A stretch of DNA of 47,981 nucleotides, taken from the NCBI RefSeq assembly GCF_015694705.1, contig NZ_JADQDR010000018.1:1-47981 (forward strand), read 5' to 3'. Position numbers and translations under genes: made by a program. A model generated the notes under the pieces. It saw only the letters and a program-made list of their open reading frames with translations. It was not told the origin of the DNA and ran no database searches. This document shows, piece after piece, positions 26,603-36,550 of the stretch. This DNA comes from Pontibacter rufus. Its GTDB lineage: Bacteria; Bacteroidota; Bacteroidia; Cytophagales; Hymenobacteraceae. Numbering within the stretch: position 1 is the first letter of the stretch; the number at the start of each line of letters is the position of its first letter.

Positions 26603-28372
26603 TTAAATATTTTGAATCATAACATCCAGGGCGGCTTCTTCTTCCAAGTTAAATTTTTTGCGGAGGCGGTAACGGGCTTTGCGAATAGAATCTACGGAAA
26701 TACCCAAGGTATGGGCCATATCCCGGGTAGATAGGTTTAACTTAGTCAGAATCAGCAATCGTGTTTCCGCCGGTGATAAATCAGGAAATTTCCCCTTGAG
26801 GCTATATAAAAAACCCGGGTAAACCTGCTCGAATAAACGACGAAAGTGCTGCCATGCCTCCTCGGTCAGGATGGTACTGGAAATCAGGCTCTCGATTTTG
26901 ATGCCCACATTTGACCTGATGGGGTTGTTGGAAACTGGCAACTGGTGCAGTTCGGCCGTTAAACTTTCAACCAGAGTAGTTTTTTCTTTCAGGGCATTCA
27001 GGTAAGCCTCTAATAATTCTTCCGCGTGGCGCAGTTCTTTTTCGGCTAGTTCCATTTGCCTTTTCTTACGCATGCGGAAACGGTGGAAAAGTAAACCCAT
27101 TATCACTGTTATCGCGAGCACAGTACCAATCAGCAGGTAAAAACGTAGTTGGTTCAGGTTTTTCTGACTTTCTAATAACTTTAGTTCCGCCTGGTAACGT
27201 TCTACTTCAACTTTATTGGTTGCCCGGCTCAGGATTCTGGCATCATAAGATTGCTGCAGGCTATCTTTGATAATATTCAAAGAATCGGATAGTTGTAACG
27301 CCGTTTGATAATTGCCGGCTGCCTGGTTTAACTCTACTAAAACTGAGAGTAAACGCCAGCGGTATTCTAAGCTTTCTGTCGAATCCCGGATATAGTTCCG
27401 CGCAAGTTGCCGGCCCGAACGGATGTAATGCCAGGCACTATCGGGTTGCTGCTGTCTCCAAAAGGCTTTTGCCATGGCCAGCGATGAATAAGCGGCATCT
27501 TCCGGCGCACGGTTGGCAACATCGCTGGTTATCTTATAACTGCGGCGAAGATACACCAGAGCGGAGTCGTTCTTATCCTGCGCCAGCAAAGCTTGCCCGA
27601 GGTTGCCCATGCCTATCCCAACCCAAACTTTATCCTGACAGGCGGCCGCTTTTGCTATGGTTTTCCGGTAATATACTTTGGCTTTACCCCAGTCTTTTTG
27701 CTGGCTGTAGATAAGTCCAATGGTATTGAGGGTATTTATTTCCATACGCGGAATATAAAACGGAAAGCGGATAGCCGCCAGAAAAGAGGCCAGGGCTTTG
27801 TCTAATTCTTCGAACTGGTAATAGCATAATCCCAGTTCGAAGAGATAGCCTGAAGCATTTGGTACTTGCCCGTAGCCAATCTCCTGGAAAGCCTTTTGGG
27901 CTTTTAGTAAATGCTCGAAGGCTTCCCCATAACGTGCTGCCCGAAAATACACGCCACCAGTAACATGTTCGCAAGCAGCCGCTATGTCAAGGTAATTATT
28001 TTCCTTGGCCCAGGCTTTGGTGTGCGCCAGTACCGCTACTACCGACCGATAATTGCCGACAGGGAAATGCTGTTCGTAGCGCTCCGAAAAAAGAATACGG
28101 GAGCATTTTTGAAAGTACTGGGCGTAGCTTTTTAATTTTTCGTCGCCAAGGCTGTCGGCAGTGTAGGCCACCGCTTCTAAAAATTGGTGGCTGGCGGTAG
28201 AATTCCAATCCGAAATCAGGTTATCCGAGCAGTACTGCCAAAGAAGAGGTAAACGCCTGTCGGCTGGCGCCTGGGCTAGAAAACGGGTCTGAGCGGCCGC
28301 GCTTAGCTGCACCAGCAGGGCAAAAACTATTACCAGGATACTGCCTGAACACTTCATAAAAAGCTGGTACAT
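26603..28372 (-). CDS. Membrane TPR protein with LuxR-type HTH
   Basis: The 589-residue protein has a signal peptide (SILVIVFALLVQLSAAAQ, about residues 11-28), then tetratricopeptide-like helical repeats (about 90-350, e.g. FLAAIRFPF, LNTIGLIYSQQKDWGKAKVY). One membrane helix (FYLLIGTVLAITVIMGLLF, about 407-425) and a coiled coil (about 432-470) follow. At the C-terminus is a LuxR-type helix-turn-helix (LSPAETRLLILTKLNLSTRD, then MAHTLGISVDSIRKARYRLR, about 538-577). This arrangement is common in Bacteroidota regulators that sense in the periplasm. It is transcribed alone; targets are not evident, though the surface-protein fragment and hydrolases that diverge from it are candidates. Confidence 0.85.
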   Translation of the reverse strand: MYQLFMKCSGSILVIVFALLVQLSAAAQTRFLAQAPADRRLPLLWQYCSDNLISDWNSTASHQFLEAVAYTADSLGDEKLKSYAQYFQKCSRILFSERYEQHFPVGNYRSVVAVLAHTKAWAKENNYLDIAAACEHVTGGVYFRAARYGEAFEHLLKAQKAFQEIGYGQVPNASGYLFELGLCYYQFEELDKALASFLAAIRFPFYIPRMEINTLNTIGLIYSQQKDWGKAKVYYRKTIAKAAACQDKVWVGIGMGNLGQALLAQDKNDSALVYLRRSYKITSDVANRAPEDAAYSSLAMAKAFWRQQQPDSAWHYIRSGRQLARNYIRDSTESLEYRWRLLSVLVELNQAAGNYQTALQLSDSLNIIKDSLQQSYDARILSRATNKVEVERYQAELKLLESQKNLNQLRFYLLIGTVLAITVIMGLLFHRFRMRKKRQMELAEKELRHAEELLEAYLNALKEKTTLVESLTAELHQLPVSNNPIRSNVGIKIESLISSTILTEEAWQHFRRLFEQVYPGFLYSLKGKFPDLSPAETRLLILTKLNLSTRDMAHTLGISVDSIRKARYRLRKKFNLEEEAALDVMIQNI

Positions 28373-28701
28373 AAGAGTGTATCGCCCAAAATAGAAAAAT
28401 TTTTTCTGAGTTTTTCTTTCTTCCTAGTAAAAATACTACCTAATATTTACAAGCAGTCCGGGTTTAACAGGTTAAAAAATGCATTAGGTTATAGTTTAAG
28501 ACCATGTTTTGCATTTGTCCATGCTTTTGTCCTAGGGGCAAAATAGGGTGCTACTAGCTTTTAGTTGTATTTTGCTTTGCCGAAAAGGTCCAGGTACTGC
28601 TCTGAAGTTTTCATTTACATAAAATTATATCCTACCGAATGTTTTAGCTTTTCTTGTTTAAATATCACCCCCCAAAATTTAACCTCCTAAACTTATAGTT
28701 T
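28373..28701. other. Divergent intergenic region
   Basis: Holds the upstream regions of the minus-strand TPR-LuxR gene and the plus-strand frame at 28702. No promoter matched TAnnTTTG convincingly, and no gene is visible. Confidence 0.4.
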
Positions 28702-29082
28702 ATGCTAAGACCTTTACAATTTCAAGTTCGTGGTAAAGGATTTCAACACTACGGGTTCTTTCTCCTTTTACTGGTTAGCTTATTTCCTTCCTTTAGTACC
28801 CATGCCAAAACGCATGAGTACGCTCCTGCTATAACACTGGATAAAGATAACTTTTCCGCCGGGCAAGCAGCGCTGGCACCAGGCGCTGGCTGGACCCAAG
28901 GCCAACAGGTTCAGGTTGGGTTTAAAGAATACCCGGATTATCTTAAATTATATCATCCGGGTTTTTTCAAAATAATTCGGCGTTTCTACCAGAAGTTTTC
29001 GCCATTCGGCCAAGGGCTGAACAATTCTCCACCTCGTTTGGAGCAGTTATCGGTACACTTGCCTCACTGTTTTCGTGTATAA
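28702..29082 (+). pseudogene. N-terminal fragment of a secreted surface protein
   Basis: The 126-residue frame starts with a signal peptide (YGFFLLLLVSLFPSFSTHA) and continues ITLDKDNFSAGQAALAPGAG then WTQGQQVQV, resembling the beginning of an Ig-like domain in large Bacteroidota surface proteins. After about residue 75 it becomes basic and unlike that family (FFKIIRRFYQKFSPFGQG), which suggests a junction where the rest was deleted. It might instead be a short secreted protein. It is followed by 159 non-coding bases. Confidence 0.45.
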
Positions 29083-29241
29083 TCAACTAAAATAGAACGG
29101 GTAATATAAATAAGCTTTCCAGCTCTTTTAGCCTAAAAGTGATGAGTTTCCGCAGAAGGTCAGGTTTACGACTGGCCAAGCTAACATTCCCCCTCTAACC
29201 TATTCAACATCAAAAAATATTTTCACTTAATCTTTCAAGCT

Positions 29242-30498
29242 ATGAAACTTCACAATCAAGTCATGAAACTTCGCTCTTTTCCTACGCTAATCTTTACGCT
29301 TCTGCTAGTCAGCTTTATGATGCAGTCCTGTTCCTGGGAGGATGAAGAACTACCACCACTCAAAGGCACAGAAGCCAGACTTCAGCAACTGAACGATAGC
29401 CTTTTTAATCATTTCAGTTCCAAATGGGGAATCAAGCAGGGAGGCATTTTTATGCGAATAAGCAGCCCGTCCGGTACGTATCTGGTATCAAGCAACATTA
29501 CGCCTCCGGTGCAGGATAATTCCCATTTCCGAATCGCCAGCATCAGCAAAACCTTTACGGCGGCCGCCATCATGCGCCTGCACCAGCAAGGTCTTTTGTC
29601 AATTAATGACATCATTACAAAATATCTACCCAATACGCCGGACTACGATATCCCCTATAAAGATCAGATTACCATCAAGCTATTACTCCAGCACCGGGCG
29701 GGTGTGTTTGACGTGACCAACCAAGATATTCCTGATACCGTGGATCAGGAATATGCCGGTAAACGGTACAGCGATTACATCCGAGGCGAACTCAAGCAGG
29801 ATGACCATAACTTCACCTTTGATGAGTTGTTTGGCGTTATAGCCCAGAACGGCCTGTTCAACCATACCCCCAACGCCCAGTTCCACTACTCGAACTCGGG
29901 CTATCATCTGCTGGCCAAGATTGTGGAACAGGTAACGGGCATGTCCTTCAACGACTATATCACCGAAACCTTTTTTGAGCCTTTACACCTGAACAATACG
30001 TATGGGGTGGTGTCAGGAACGGACCAGCGGATGAGAGATTCCTTTCTTGAATCATTTGCTACCATACTCGATGATAAAGGTAGTCTGCATACGTTCGAAA
30101 CGGTAGAGGACAATATGTCTAGTACTATAGCAGATGGCCACATTGTGTCCACGCCGGCTGATATTTCCCGATGGATGGAATTGCTCATAACCGGGCAGGC
30201 CGGCGTTTCGGCGGCCAACGTTGCTCTGATGAAGGAGATGCTACCAGGCGATGCCGGGAACGAGCGTTACGGCCTGGGGCTGACGTTCGATCAGGGGCTG
30301 GGATACGGCCATGACGGCTTTCATGCAAGTTATTTGTCAAGACTGCGCTATGATCCCGCCACCAAAACCACCGTGCTGGTTGTCGCTACATTTATCTATT
30401 TTCTCGATGGTCAACCACAACCCGGTCCTGAATTTTTGGAGCTAGCCTATGGGTTGCGGGATATGGGGATAGAAGGAGCACAGATAGTCAATCACTAA
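29242..30498 (+). CDS. Serine beta-lactamase-like hydrolase, lipoprotein
   Basis: The 418-residue protein has a lipoprotein signal ending in FMMQSC (Cys30). The beta-lactamase/class C PBP-type active site is complete: SISK (100-103) with the catalytic Ser, YSN (216-218), and HDG in LGYGHDGFH near residue 370. It probably hydrolyses a peptidoglycan or D-amino-acid peptide, or a small ester, at the periplasmic face. An alternative start is Met8. It is followed after 53 bases by a paralogue, showing a tandem duplication. Confidence 0.9.
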   Translation: MKLHNQVMKLRSFPTLIFTLLLVSFMMQSCSWEDEELPPLKGTEARLQQLNDSLFNHFSSKWGIKQGGIFMRISSPSGTYLVSSNITPPVQDNSHFRIASISKTFTAAAIMRLHQQGLLSINDIITKYLPNTPDYDIPYKDQITIKLLLQHRAGVFDVTNQDIPDTVDQEYAGKRYSDYIRGELKQDDHNFTFDELFGVIAQNGLFNHTPNAQFHYSNSGYHLLAKIVEQVTGMSFNDYITETFFEPLHLNNTYGVVSGTDQRMRDSFLESFATILDDKGSLHTFETVEDNMSSTIADGHIVSTPADISRWMELLITGQAGVSAANVALMKEMLPGDAGNERYGLGLTFDQGLGYGHDGFHASYLSRLRYDPATKTTVLVVATFIYFLDGQPQPGPEFLELAYGLRDMGIEGAQIVNH

Positions 30499-30551
30499 CA
30501 AACTGATGCTCTCTTTTTCTTTTCTGACCAAGCCTTAAAGCTGTACTTAAC

Positions 30552-31820
30552 ATGCAACGCTTCTGGTTACCTGATTTATTCGCATTGACAACCGCCCGGC
30601 TGCTGCGGGCGGTTGTCTTAAGCCTGGTTGGAGGGCTAGCCTGCTGGCTGGTTGCCTGTACAGATGATCCCCTGCCAAATACTCCATTCCTAAGCCAAAT
30701 CAAGGTCCAGCGTGCGGTGGACAGCGTTCGGCTTGCCCTGGAAAATGACCTGCAAAATTCGGTGCCCTCACTAAACGTGTTTATTCAGACACCCACCGAA
30801 AAAATCTTTGCCTCCTCGGTGCCGGCAGGTAGCAATCCTGTTTTAGAAACGGCTAATTTTCGCTTTGCCAGTATTACTAAACACTTTACCGCCACCGCTC
30901 TGCTGAATATGCACGAAGAAGGTTGGGTTAATTATAAAGCCCGTATTACTGACTTCATTCCGGGTACACAAACCCCTTATGTGCCCAACACACCAGACTG
31001 GAATTTCCCCTACAAAGATCAGATTACCTTGGAGCAGCTCCTCCAACATCGGGCGGGTGTCTTTGATGTGGATAATGATTCGGTTCCGGGATTCAATGGG
31101 CTATCTTATACCGAATCTACCCAGAATGCGGATCCGGCCCACCAATTTACGACCGAGGAGATGATCAATCAACTAATCATTCACCAGCTTTACTACTGGG
31201 CACCAGGCACGAATTATCATTACAGCAACACGGGCTATGCTATTTTGGGCAAAATTATCGAACGGGTGTATTCGGTTAAAAGTGGAGGGGCTAAAACATA
31301 CAGCGATTATTTGCAGGATTATGTCGTAGGGACAAAGGCAGCAGTACCCGTAGCGGTTCATTTCCCCTTCCGGGCCGACGATACCGTATTGCCTGCTCCG
31401 CGGGTAGAAGGCACCGTGCGGCATCCCACCCAGACGGTTACGTTTGGTGATTACAACATGAGCGCCCAGGTAGGGGAAGGGAATGGGTATGGGACCATGG
31501 CAGCCCTTAATAAATATATACGTTCTTTGATGAAAGGCCAAAACGTGTTAATGCCCCAAACCGTGACGGTTATGCAGAGGGATAGCCTGGGGGGCACCTT
31601 CAGTACTAATCTGGGGTATGGTAAGAATAGTGCCCGAATCGGTAATATCGCCGTGATGGCGTACGATCCGCTGACGGGCGTATCGGTGGTGGCTTATTTG
31701 CCTCTATGGGATTATACCCAGGGCCTGGATGGAGACACCTCGTTTGATAAATGCATCGGGGCCACCTTTGATGCTGCGTATGCGGCCCGGGCGGCCTTAG
31801 GCTATCCGGGCAAACCGTAG
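30552..31820 (+). CDS. Paralogous serine hydrolase lacking the third motif
   Basis: The 422-residue protein aligns throughout with the upstream gene: lipobox WLVAC (Cys36), SITK (107-110), YSN (224-226), and long shared stretches such as FPYKDQITLEQLLQHRAGVF. Where the paralogue has GYGHDG this one has LGYGKNSARIGN, so the HxG motif of the third active-site element is missing. It may have changed substrate or act as a non-catalytic binding protein. Shares the operon with its paralogue. Confidence 0.88.
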   Translation: MQRFWLPDLFALTTARLLRAVVLSLVGGLACWLVACTDDPLPNTPFLSQIKVQRAVDSVRLALENDLQNSVPSLNVFIQTPTEKIFASSVPAGSNPVLETANFRFASITKHFTATALLNMHEEGWVNYKARITDFIPGTQTPYVPNTPDWNFPYKDQITLEQLLQHRAGVFDVDNDSVPGFNGLSYTESTQNADPAHQFTTEEMINQLIIHQLYYWAPGTNYHYSNTGYAILGKIIERVYSVKSGGAKTYSDYLQDYVVGTKAAVPVAVHFPFRADDTVLPAPRVEGTVRHPTQTVTFGDYNMSAQVGEGNGYGTMAALNKYIRSLMKGQNVLMPQTVTVMQRDSLGGTFSTNLGYGKNSARIGNIAVMAYDPLTGVSVVAYLPLWDYTQGLDGDTSFDKCIGATFDAAYAARAALGYPGKP

Positions 31821-31901
31821 TAGGGCGGCCTACTCTTTTTTGTATATTACTACAAAAACAATATGTATTATAATTTTCTCAATACATTCAACCCAAAAAT
31901 T

Positions 31902-32048
31902 TATGAAAACAACGTTTACTGCCTCTGTCGCCCAAGCTACCCGGGAAGGTCCGCTTAAGCTTATCTCTTCTATTGTTGTTAAGCCTCAAACAGGCAACAG
32001 CCCAGGCCAAGTTGGTCAACGTTATCAATAATATTCTACACTTTTAAA
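31902..32048 (+). pseudogene. Frameshifted signal-peptide remnant
   Basis: The ATG at 31902 opens a 42-residue frame with no recognisable product. One base out of register gives QRLLPLSPKLPGKVRLSLSL, then LLLLSLKQATAQA, a good secretion signal, and then KLVNVINNILHF with a TAA. Removing one A from the run after the ATG would join them. It looks like the start of a lost exported protein. Evidence is thin. Confidence 0.3.
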
Positions 32049-32060
32049 ACAAACATAGCT

Positions 32061-33275
32061 ATGATCTCAAAAAATGCCTCCAACAAAATAAGTCGAAGGA
32101 ACTGGTTACGTGGTGTCGCCATTACGGCTACCAGTGCCGTTTTGCTGCCCTCGTTTCTTACCGGCTGTATCGAAAACGATGATATTCCTCCGGTCTTTGG
32201 GAGTACACCACCACTAACACCAGCAGAATTTGATCTGTATAGCCAGGCAGCAGAAAATTTAATTCGAATGAGAAAGTGGAATGATAATCTCTTCACATTT
32301 ACTGGTAATTATGAAGATAGGGTGTGGTCGTATTTAAAAGGAGGCGAAGAGCCCACGAACTGGACAGAAATTTTCGTAAAGATCTTTACTGAAATAGGCC
32401 TCGGGATATTAGAAGCAGGGTTAGAAGAATTTCCTGGTCTCGGGCCGGCAATTGCAACTACGGCTAAGCAAGTTGAGAAATGGGAACTCGGGGAAAAAGC
32501 AGAAAGAGGTGTAGATGCTGCATTTGGAGGTTTTAAAGCCGGTTACGATGATATGATGAAGGAAGTTTCGGACAACCTACTTTTACTGGCAAGCAGCGGC
32601 ACTGATAACAATTTCCCATATTTGCAGGAAGCGTTTAAAAATGGAGATATTGAATTTAATGGCAAAAAGTACTCCCTCAAGGATTTGGCGCAAAACCGTT
32701 TCCCTGCAGACGACGTCACAGCAGATCTTGCTCAATTCGAAGCACTAAGGAATGCTGCATTCGTTAGATTCAAAAAATATATTTGGAATGCGATGATTAT
32801 TCAAGCTGGCAACATGACTTACCATCATCTTGGGTCACATGAAGCTGGTTTCAATGAGGGCGGTGCTAATGGATATGTACGAGATAACTATTATAACCAG
32901 GAGGCTTATGTAGGGAGTTACATACGAGGCACTTATAATGGCCCCTTTGACGCTTACACTTTTGAAGAGTTTTATTTTGAATTCGATGGTAAAAAACTTT
33001 CGGCTGATGCTGCCAAAGAATTATTTATAGATACTACTCCAGGTCACATCATACACCCGGACAAAAATGGTAATCCAACTACGGGTTTGTGGCCTCGCGA
33101 CTACGTTTACAAACAATTCCACAAAGAAAAACCTGACTTTTTTGGATATAACGATGTGTCAAAGGATGAATTTGGACACGGCAGTGTCGGCAACCGATAC
33201 TTAGATTTCGATGAGTCAGCAAACAACTATGTGTTCACTGGGGGGGACTTCTCAGAATTAACTAATCTCGGATAA
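32061..33275 (+). CDS. Tat-exported lipoprotein of unknown function
   Basis: The 404-residue protein begins with a twin-arginine signal (SRRNWLRGVAITATSAVLL, residues 11-29) followed by a lipobox FLTGC (Cys about 36). Tat export implies folding, perhaps with a cofactor, in the cytoplasm. The mature part has helices around residues 55-190 and a C-terminal half rich in Asn, Gly, Tyr and His (YHHLGSHEAGFNEGGANGY, about 254-272) that could bind metal. I recognise no family. It follows the serine hydrolases on the same strand and ends ten bases before a strong hairpin. Confidence 0.8.
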   Translation: MISKNASNKISRRNWLRGVAITATSAVLLPSFLTGCIENDDIPPVFGSTPPLTPAEFDLYSQAAENLIRMRKWNDNLFTFTGNYEDRVWSYLKGGEEPTNWTEIFVKIFTEIGLGILEAGLEEFPGLGPAIATTAKQVEKWELGEKAERGVDAAFGGFKAGYDDMMKEVSDNLLLLASSGTDNNFPYLQEAFKNGDIEFNGKKYSLKDLAQNRFPADDVTADLAQFEALRNAAFVRFKKYIWNAMIIQAGNMTYHHLGSHEAGFNEGGANGYVRDNYYNQEAYVGSYIRGTYNGPFDAYTFEEFYFEFDGKKLSADAAKELFIDTTPGHIIHPDKNGNPTTGLWPRDYVYKQFHKEKPDFFGYNDVSKDEFGHGSVGNRYLDFDESANNYVFTGGDFSELTNLG

Positions 33276-33284
33276 AGGTGCCGA

Positions 33285-33319
33285 AGCGCCGTTACGGGTG
33301 TAATGAACGTAACGGCGCT
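33285..33319 (+). terminator. GC-rich hairpin after the Tat lipoprotein gene
   Basis: AGCGCCGTTACG (33285-33296) pairs perfectly with 33308-33319 around an 11-base loop, ten bases after the stop. A T-run is lacking, so termination is likely but not proven. Confidence 0.6.
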
Positions 33320-33855
33320 ATTGCCTGTCTTGGTGCGATTTAAGGGCAATTGAAAAGGCAGCTTGGTTTGACTTTAATTAGGATAACTAATTAGATTTAT
33401 TTCTATCAGGTAAGTCGGGCTTTTCGCAGTTGGGCAACTTATCAGGAGCAGCTAGGGCTGGGCCTGGACGGGTATGTATCTGCTCAGGTCAGTACGGCCG
33501 GCCGACCAGGCCCCTCAAAGTACCCCCTAGGCAGTTGAGCATTAGACCTTTCTCAAGTGGTCTACTGCTTACCCCAAAGGGTAAATATCTGAGCAACTAA
33601 GACGCCATTTAGCAGAATTAGTATCTCATATAGTGCCAGTTAATCGGTGGTGGGCTGTCTACATCTGATTGACAAAATGCAGAGGGCATAAACTCATTTA
33701 CACCATATTTTTAGTTGATTTCTGGAACAGCCTGTGGAGCCCAAGCTGACTTAGTCTATCGGGCAAGGCAGTTTTTAACTAATTTCTCTTTACTTGCCAA
33801 TTCCACTCTTAAGAGCACTGTCTATCTGTGTAGTGTGTTTTAACTGCTTATTATA
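33320..33855. other. Gap before alpha/beta hydrolase
   Basis: No gene I can support. Around 33415-33595 one plus-strand frame reads like protein (RAFRSWATYQEQLGLGLDGY, then VSAQVSTAGRPG) but is broken by stops; it may be a decayed gene. Confidence 0.3.
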
Positions 33856-35067
33856 ATGGGATTATTATTTAAAAGTGATTTTCACGACGAGTTTGGTTCT
33901 TGGGCACTGGCCTACATTCCGTATGGCGGAATTGATTTTGGTGAAATATTGGGCATTGCGCAGGCAGTCGGGGACGGTGATGACTGGGACTTTTATGCAG
34001 CCTGGGTGGCTGTTGCTGATCGGTTTGCGACCGAAGCAACAGATGCGCTCGCCAAGGGTAGACAGGCCGTTGCCCGCGAGTTGTTTCTGAAAGCCAGCGA
34101 ATGCTACGCGACGGCCAAACATCCAGTTTTTGGGTTCCCGGTGGATCCAAGACTAGTCGCGGCTTCTCGGAAACAAATGGCCGCGTTCGACCAGGCGATG
34201 GCCTTATTGAAAAAGCCAGTAATACCGATACGTATTCCGTTCGAGAAGGGAAGCTTACCCGCCTATTTCATTCCTGCCGTGGATTACCCGGATTCGGTGC
34301 GCCCGCTGCTGATTCTGACCAATGGCTACGATGGGACTATCACAGATATGTATTTTGCCTCAGCCGTTGCAGCCATCAACAGGGGCTATCACTGTCTGTT
34401 GTTTGACGGTCCTGGTCAGGGCGAGGTGCTAATCGAACAGGGGATTCCGCTCCGGCCAGACTGGGAAACCGTGGTCAGCGCTGTTATTGACGTAGCTGTA
34501 ACGCTACCGCTCGTGGACGTAGCACGCATCGTGATTAGCGGCTGGAGTTTGGGTGGCTATCTTTCAACACGGGCTGCGTCGGGCGATGATCGGATTGCAG
34601 CCTGTATTGCCGATCCGGGCCTACCTAGCCTGTCGGATAGCTTTCGACAGTTTGCCCACGACTTGATGGGCGCTTCGCCGGAAGCGGATACCAATGAGGG
34701 GTCATTAGATCAGCAAGTACTGGATCGGCTGTGGGATGCCATCACCAGTAACCGAAAACTGAGCTGGAGCATCATCCAGCGGGGCTTCTGGGTTAATGGC
34801 ACCAAGGATCTTCGGGCGTATCTGACCTCATTAGAACTGTACACCATGAAGGGTCGTGAATCGTTGATTCGCTGCCCGACGTTACTGACGATGGCCCAAA
34901 ACGATTCACTTTCATTCGCAGCCAACATTTTCTATGATTCGCTTACCTGTCCCAAAACCTTGCTGACGTTTTCGGCCGATCGGGGTGCTGGTGATCACTG
35001 CGAAATGAAGAACCGAACGTTGCTGAACCGATATGTATTAGACTGGCTAGATGAAGTTTTGGTCTAA
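33856..35067 (+). CDS. Alpha/beta hydrolase (FrsA / pseudooxynicotine-hydrolase-like)
   Basis: The 403-residue protein has an N-terminal helical region (1-115) and an alpha/beta-hydrolase core. Its nucleophile elbow is GWSLGGY (Ser near residue 232), an upstream LLFDGPGQGEVLI oxyanion-region motif, a candidate acid in MAQND (about 354-358) and the His in GAGDHCEM (about 377-384). This layout (helical cap first, then DGPGxGE and GxSxGG) is that of FrsA-like esterases and 2,6-dihydropseudooxynicotine hydrolase. No signal peptide, so cytoplasmic. The substrate is unknown. Confidence 0.87.
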   Translation: MGLLFKSDFHDEFGSWALAYIPYGGIDFGEILGIAQAVGDGDDWDFYAAWVAVADRFATEATDALAKGRQAVARELFLKASECYATAKHPVFGFPVDPRLVAASRKQMAAFDQAMALLKKPVIPIRIPFEKGSLPAYFIPAVDYPDSVRPLLILTNGYDGTITDMYFASAVAAINRGYHCLLFDGPGQGEVLIEQGIPLRPDWETVVSAVIDVAVTLPLVDVARIVISGWSLGGYLSTRAASGDDRIAACIADPGLPSLSDSFRQFAHDLMGASPEADTNEGSLDQQVLDRLWDAITSNRKLSWSIIQRGFWVNGTKDLRAYLTSLELYTMKGRESLIRCPTLLTMAQNDSLSFAANIFYDSLTCPKTLLTFSADRGAGDHCEMKNRTLLNRYVLDWLDEVLV

Positions 35068-36084
35068 CGGCTGCCATCACACATTAACTTATAGGCACAT
35101 CACACCTGCTTTTGGGTTGTAATCTGACTCTTAGTAAACTGCCGGACAGCCCAGCGCTGCCGGAATGTCTATCTAGTCCTAGCCCACCCTGCTCCTGCCC
35201 TTCGGTCGAGCCGCGGTAGAAAGCGATGTAGCTTCTCATTTTTCTCCCTTTTGTCATTTATCTAACAAATATACCATTAAGAATGAGTTTGTTAAGTTTC
35301 GAATGGTGTTGATATCATCATTAAATTAATTAGTATTATGATTATAATGCCTCGTATGTGATTAATGAGGCTCATGGAAGACATAAAGTTTTTCTTAGAA
35401 TTTATAGCGGCCGATGATGGCCCCATCACGTTAGCGTCTTTCTCTCTTTAACTTCGCTGAAACTATCGGTATTTAGGATTGGCAAAATTCGATAAACAGA
35501 ACATTTTCTTAAAATAAGAACCTAGATGCGATGAATCAATTTTTAAATTAAAGCCCGTAGTAAAGACATACCTCCCCGGCATGCTTTGCCCCTATCGTCC
35601 AGCACCCAGCCTAATGATGCTCATTATCCAGGGAACTTCCCGTACCCGCGTTACAGTACGCCAAGGCTCGTCTTTGCGCGCTTGCATGATCTACGCTACA
35701 TTCAAACTGCTTCATTCCTCCCCTTGTCATACCGTAACATTTCCCGCCCGCAGCAAAGCAGGCGCCACCCACCGGCAGTAAAGAATTTCAGTAAACACGA
35801 TAATACAGGATTACTCCAGCAGCAGGCAATTTTACAAAAGGGAAAGGAAAGTAACATCAGGTGCGAAGGGTTTTGAATTCCTGGTACTCCTCTCCCCCAT
35901 CAGACAGCGCACGTATCCTTCCTTGCCAATACTATTGTCAACTCTTATTATTTACTATCAGGATTAGTGAAAATGGTTTTGCTAATGTTTTGTCTGAAGG
36001 TCTTACATTTCTTAAACGTCCGTTTAACTAATGTAAAGTAAACCATATCAAAAAGTTAAGCCGGGACTAAGGTTAAGTTTAGCT
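35068..36084. other. 1-kb gap containing repeat A copy 2
   Basis: Apart from the repeat (35419-35917) I see no intact gene. On the minus strand around 35130-35220 a fragment RQRWAVRQFTKSQITTQKQV may be the end of a decayed gene, but no family is recognised. Confidence 0.4.
35419..35917. repeat. Dispersed repeat A, copy 2
   Basis: Matches 22022-22518 in the same direction, more decayed at its ends. It keeps only the last codons of the small minus-strand gene (EEYQEFKTLRT, then stop) and a short start matching the frame at 21715-22032 that ends early. Copy 1 is therefore the fuller version. Confidence 0.75.
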
Positions 36085-36489
36085 TTAGCCTGAGGAGGTT
36101 AAAGCCACCTGATTATTATTGAAAAAAGCTTTAAAATAAATTCCTTGGTTGAAATGAGTTGAATTATCCGGAAGTGCTACAATTTTTCTAAGCCAGGTAA
36201 TGAATTCGGGTAATACCTTTTGTTTAAGTAAATCCTCTACTATCTTTTTATCCTCTGATTTTACCGGACATACCTGGATGTAGTACCGTTCATAATTTAC
36301 CCGTTGGTTTGGTAGCCAAAGCTCACAGCTAAAGATAGGATACCCATCATGAAAATGATTAGGAGTCCAATATTTTAAAAGAACTTCATTATCAACCTGT
36401 AGGTCTTCCAATACCTCTTTCAACAAGGAGGTTTGCAGGGCATAGCTCATTCCCCTTTTTGTTTTAGGCTTTTCTATAATTAGCTTCAT
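36085..36489 (-). CDS. Hypothetical protein
   Basis: The 134-residue protein begins MKLIIEKPKTKRGMSYALQ and has a mixed alpha/beta pattern (ELWLPNQRVNYERYYIQVCP) without signal peptide or membrane helix. No family recognised. It starts from a good ATG and is flanked by non-coding sequence on both sides, with repeat B directly upstream. Confidence 0.6.
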   Translation of the reverse strand: MKLIIEKPKTKRGMSYALQTSLLKEVLEDLQVDNEVLLKYWTPNHFHDGYPIFSCELWLPNQRVNYERYYIQVCPVKSEDKKIVEDLLKQKVLPEFITWLRKIVALPDNSTHFNQGIYFKAFFNNNQVALTSSG

Positions 36490-36550
36490 GTACTTAAGTA
36501 ACAGACAACTAGCAAAGTCAGGTTCCAGATAGCACTTTTAAACATCTCAT

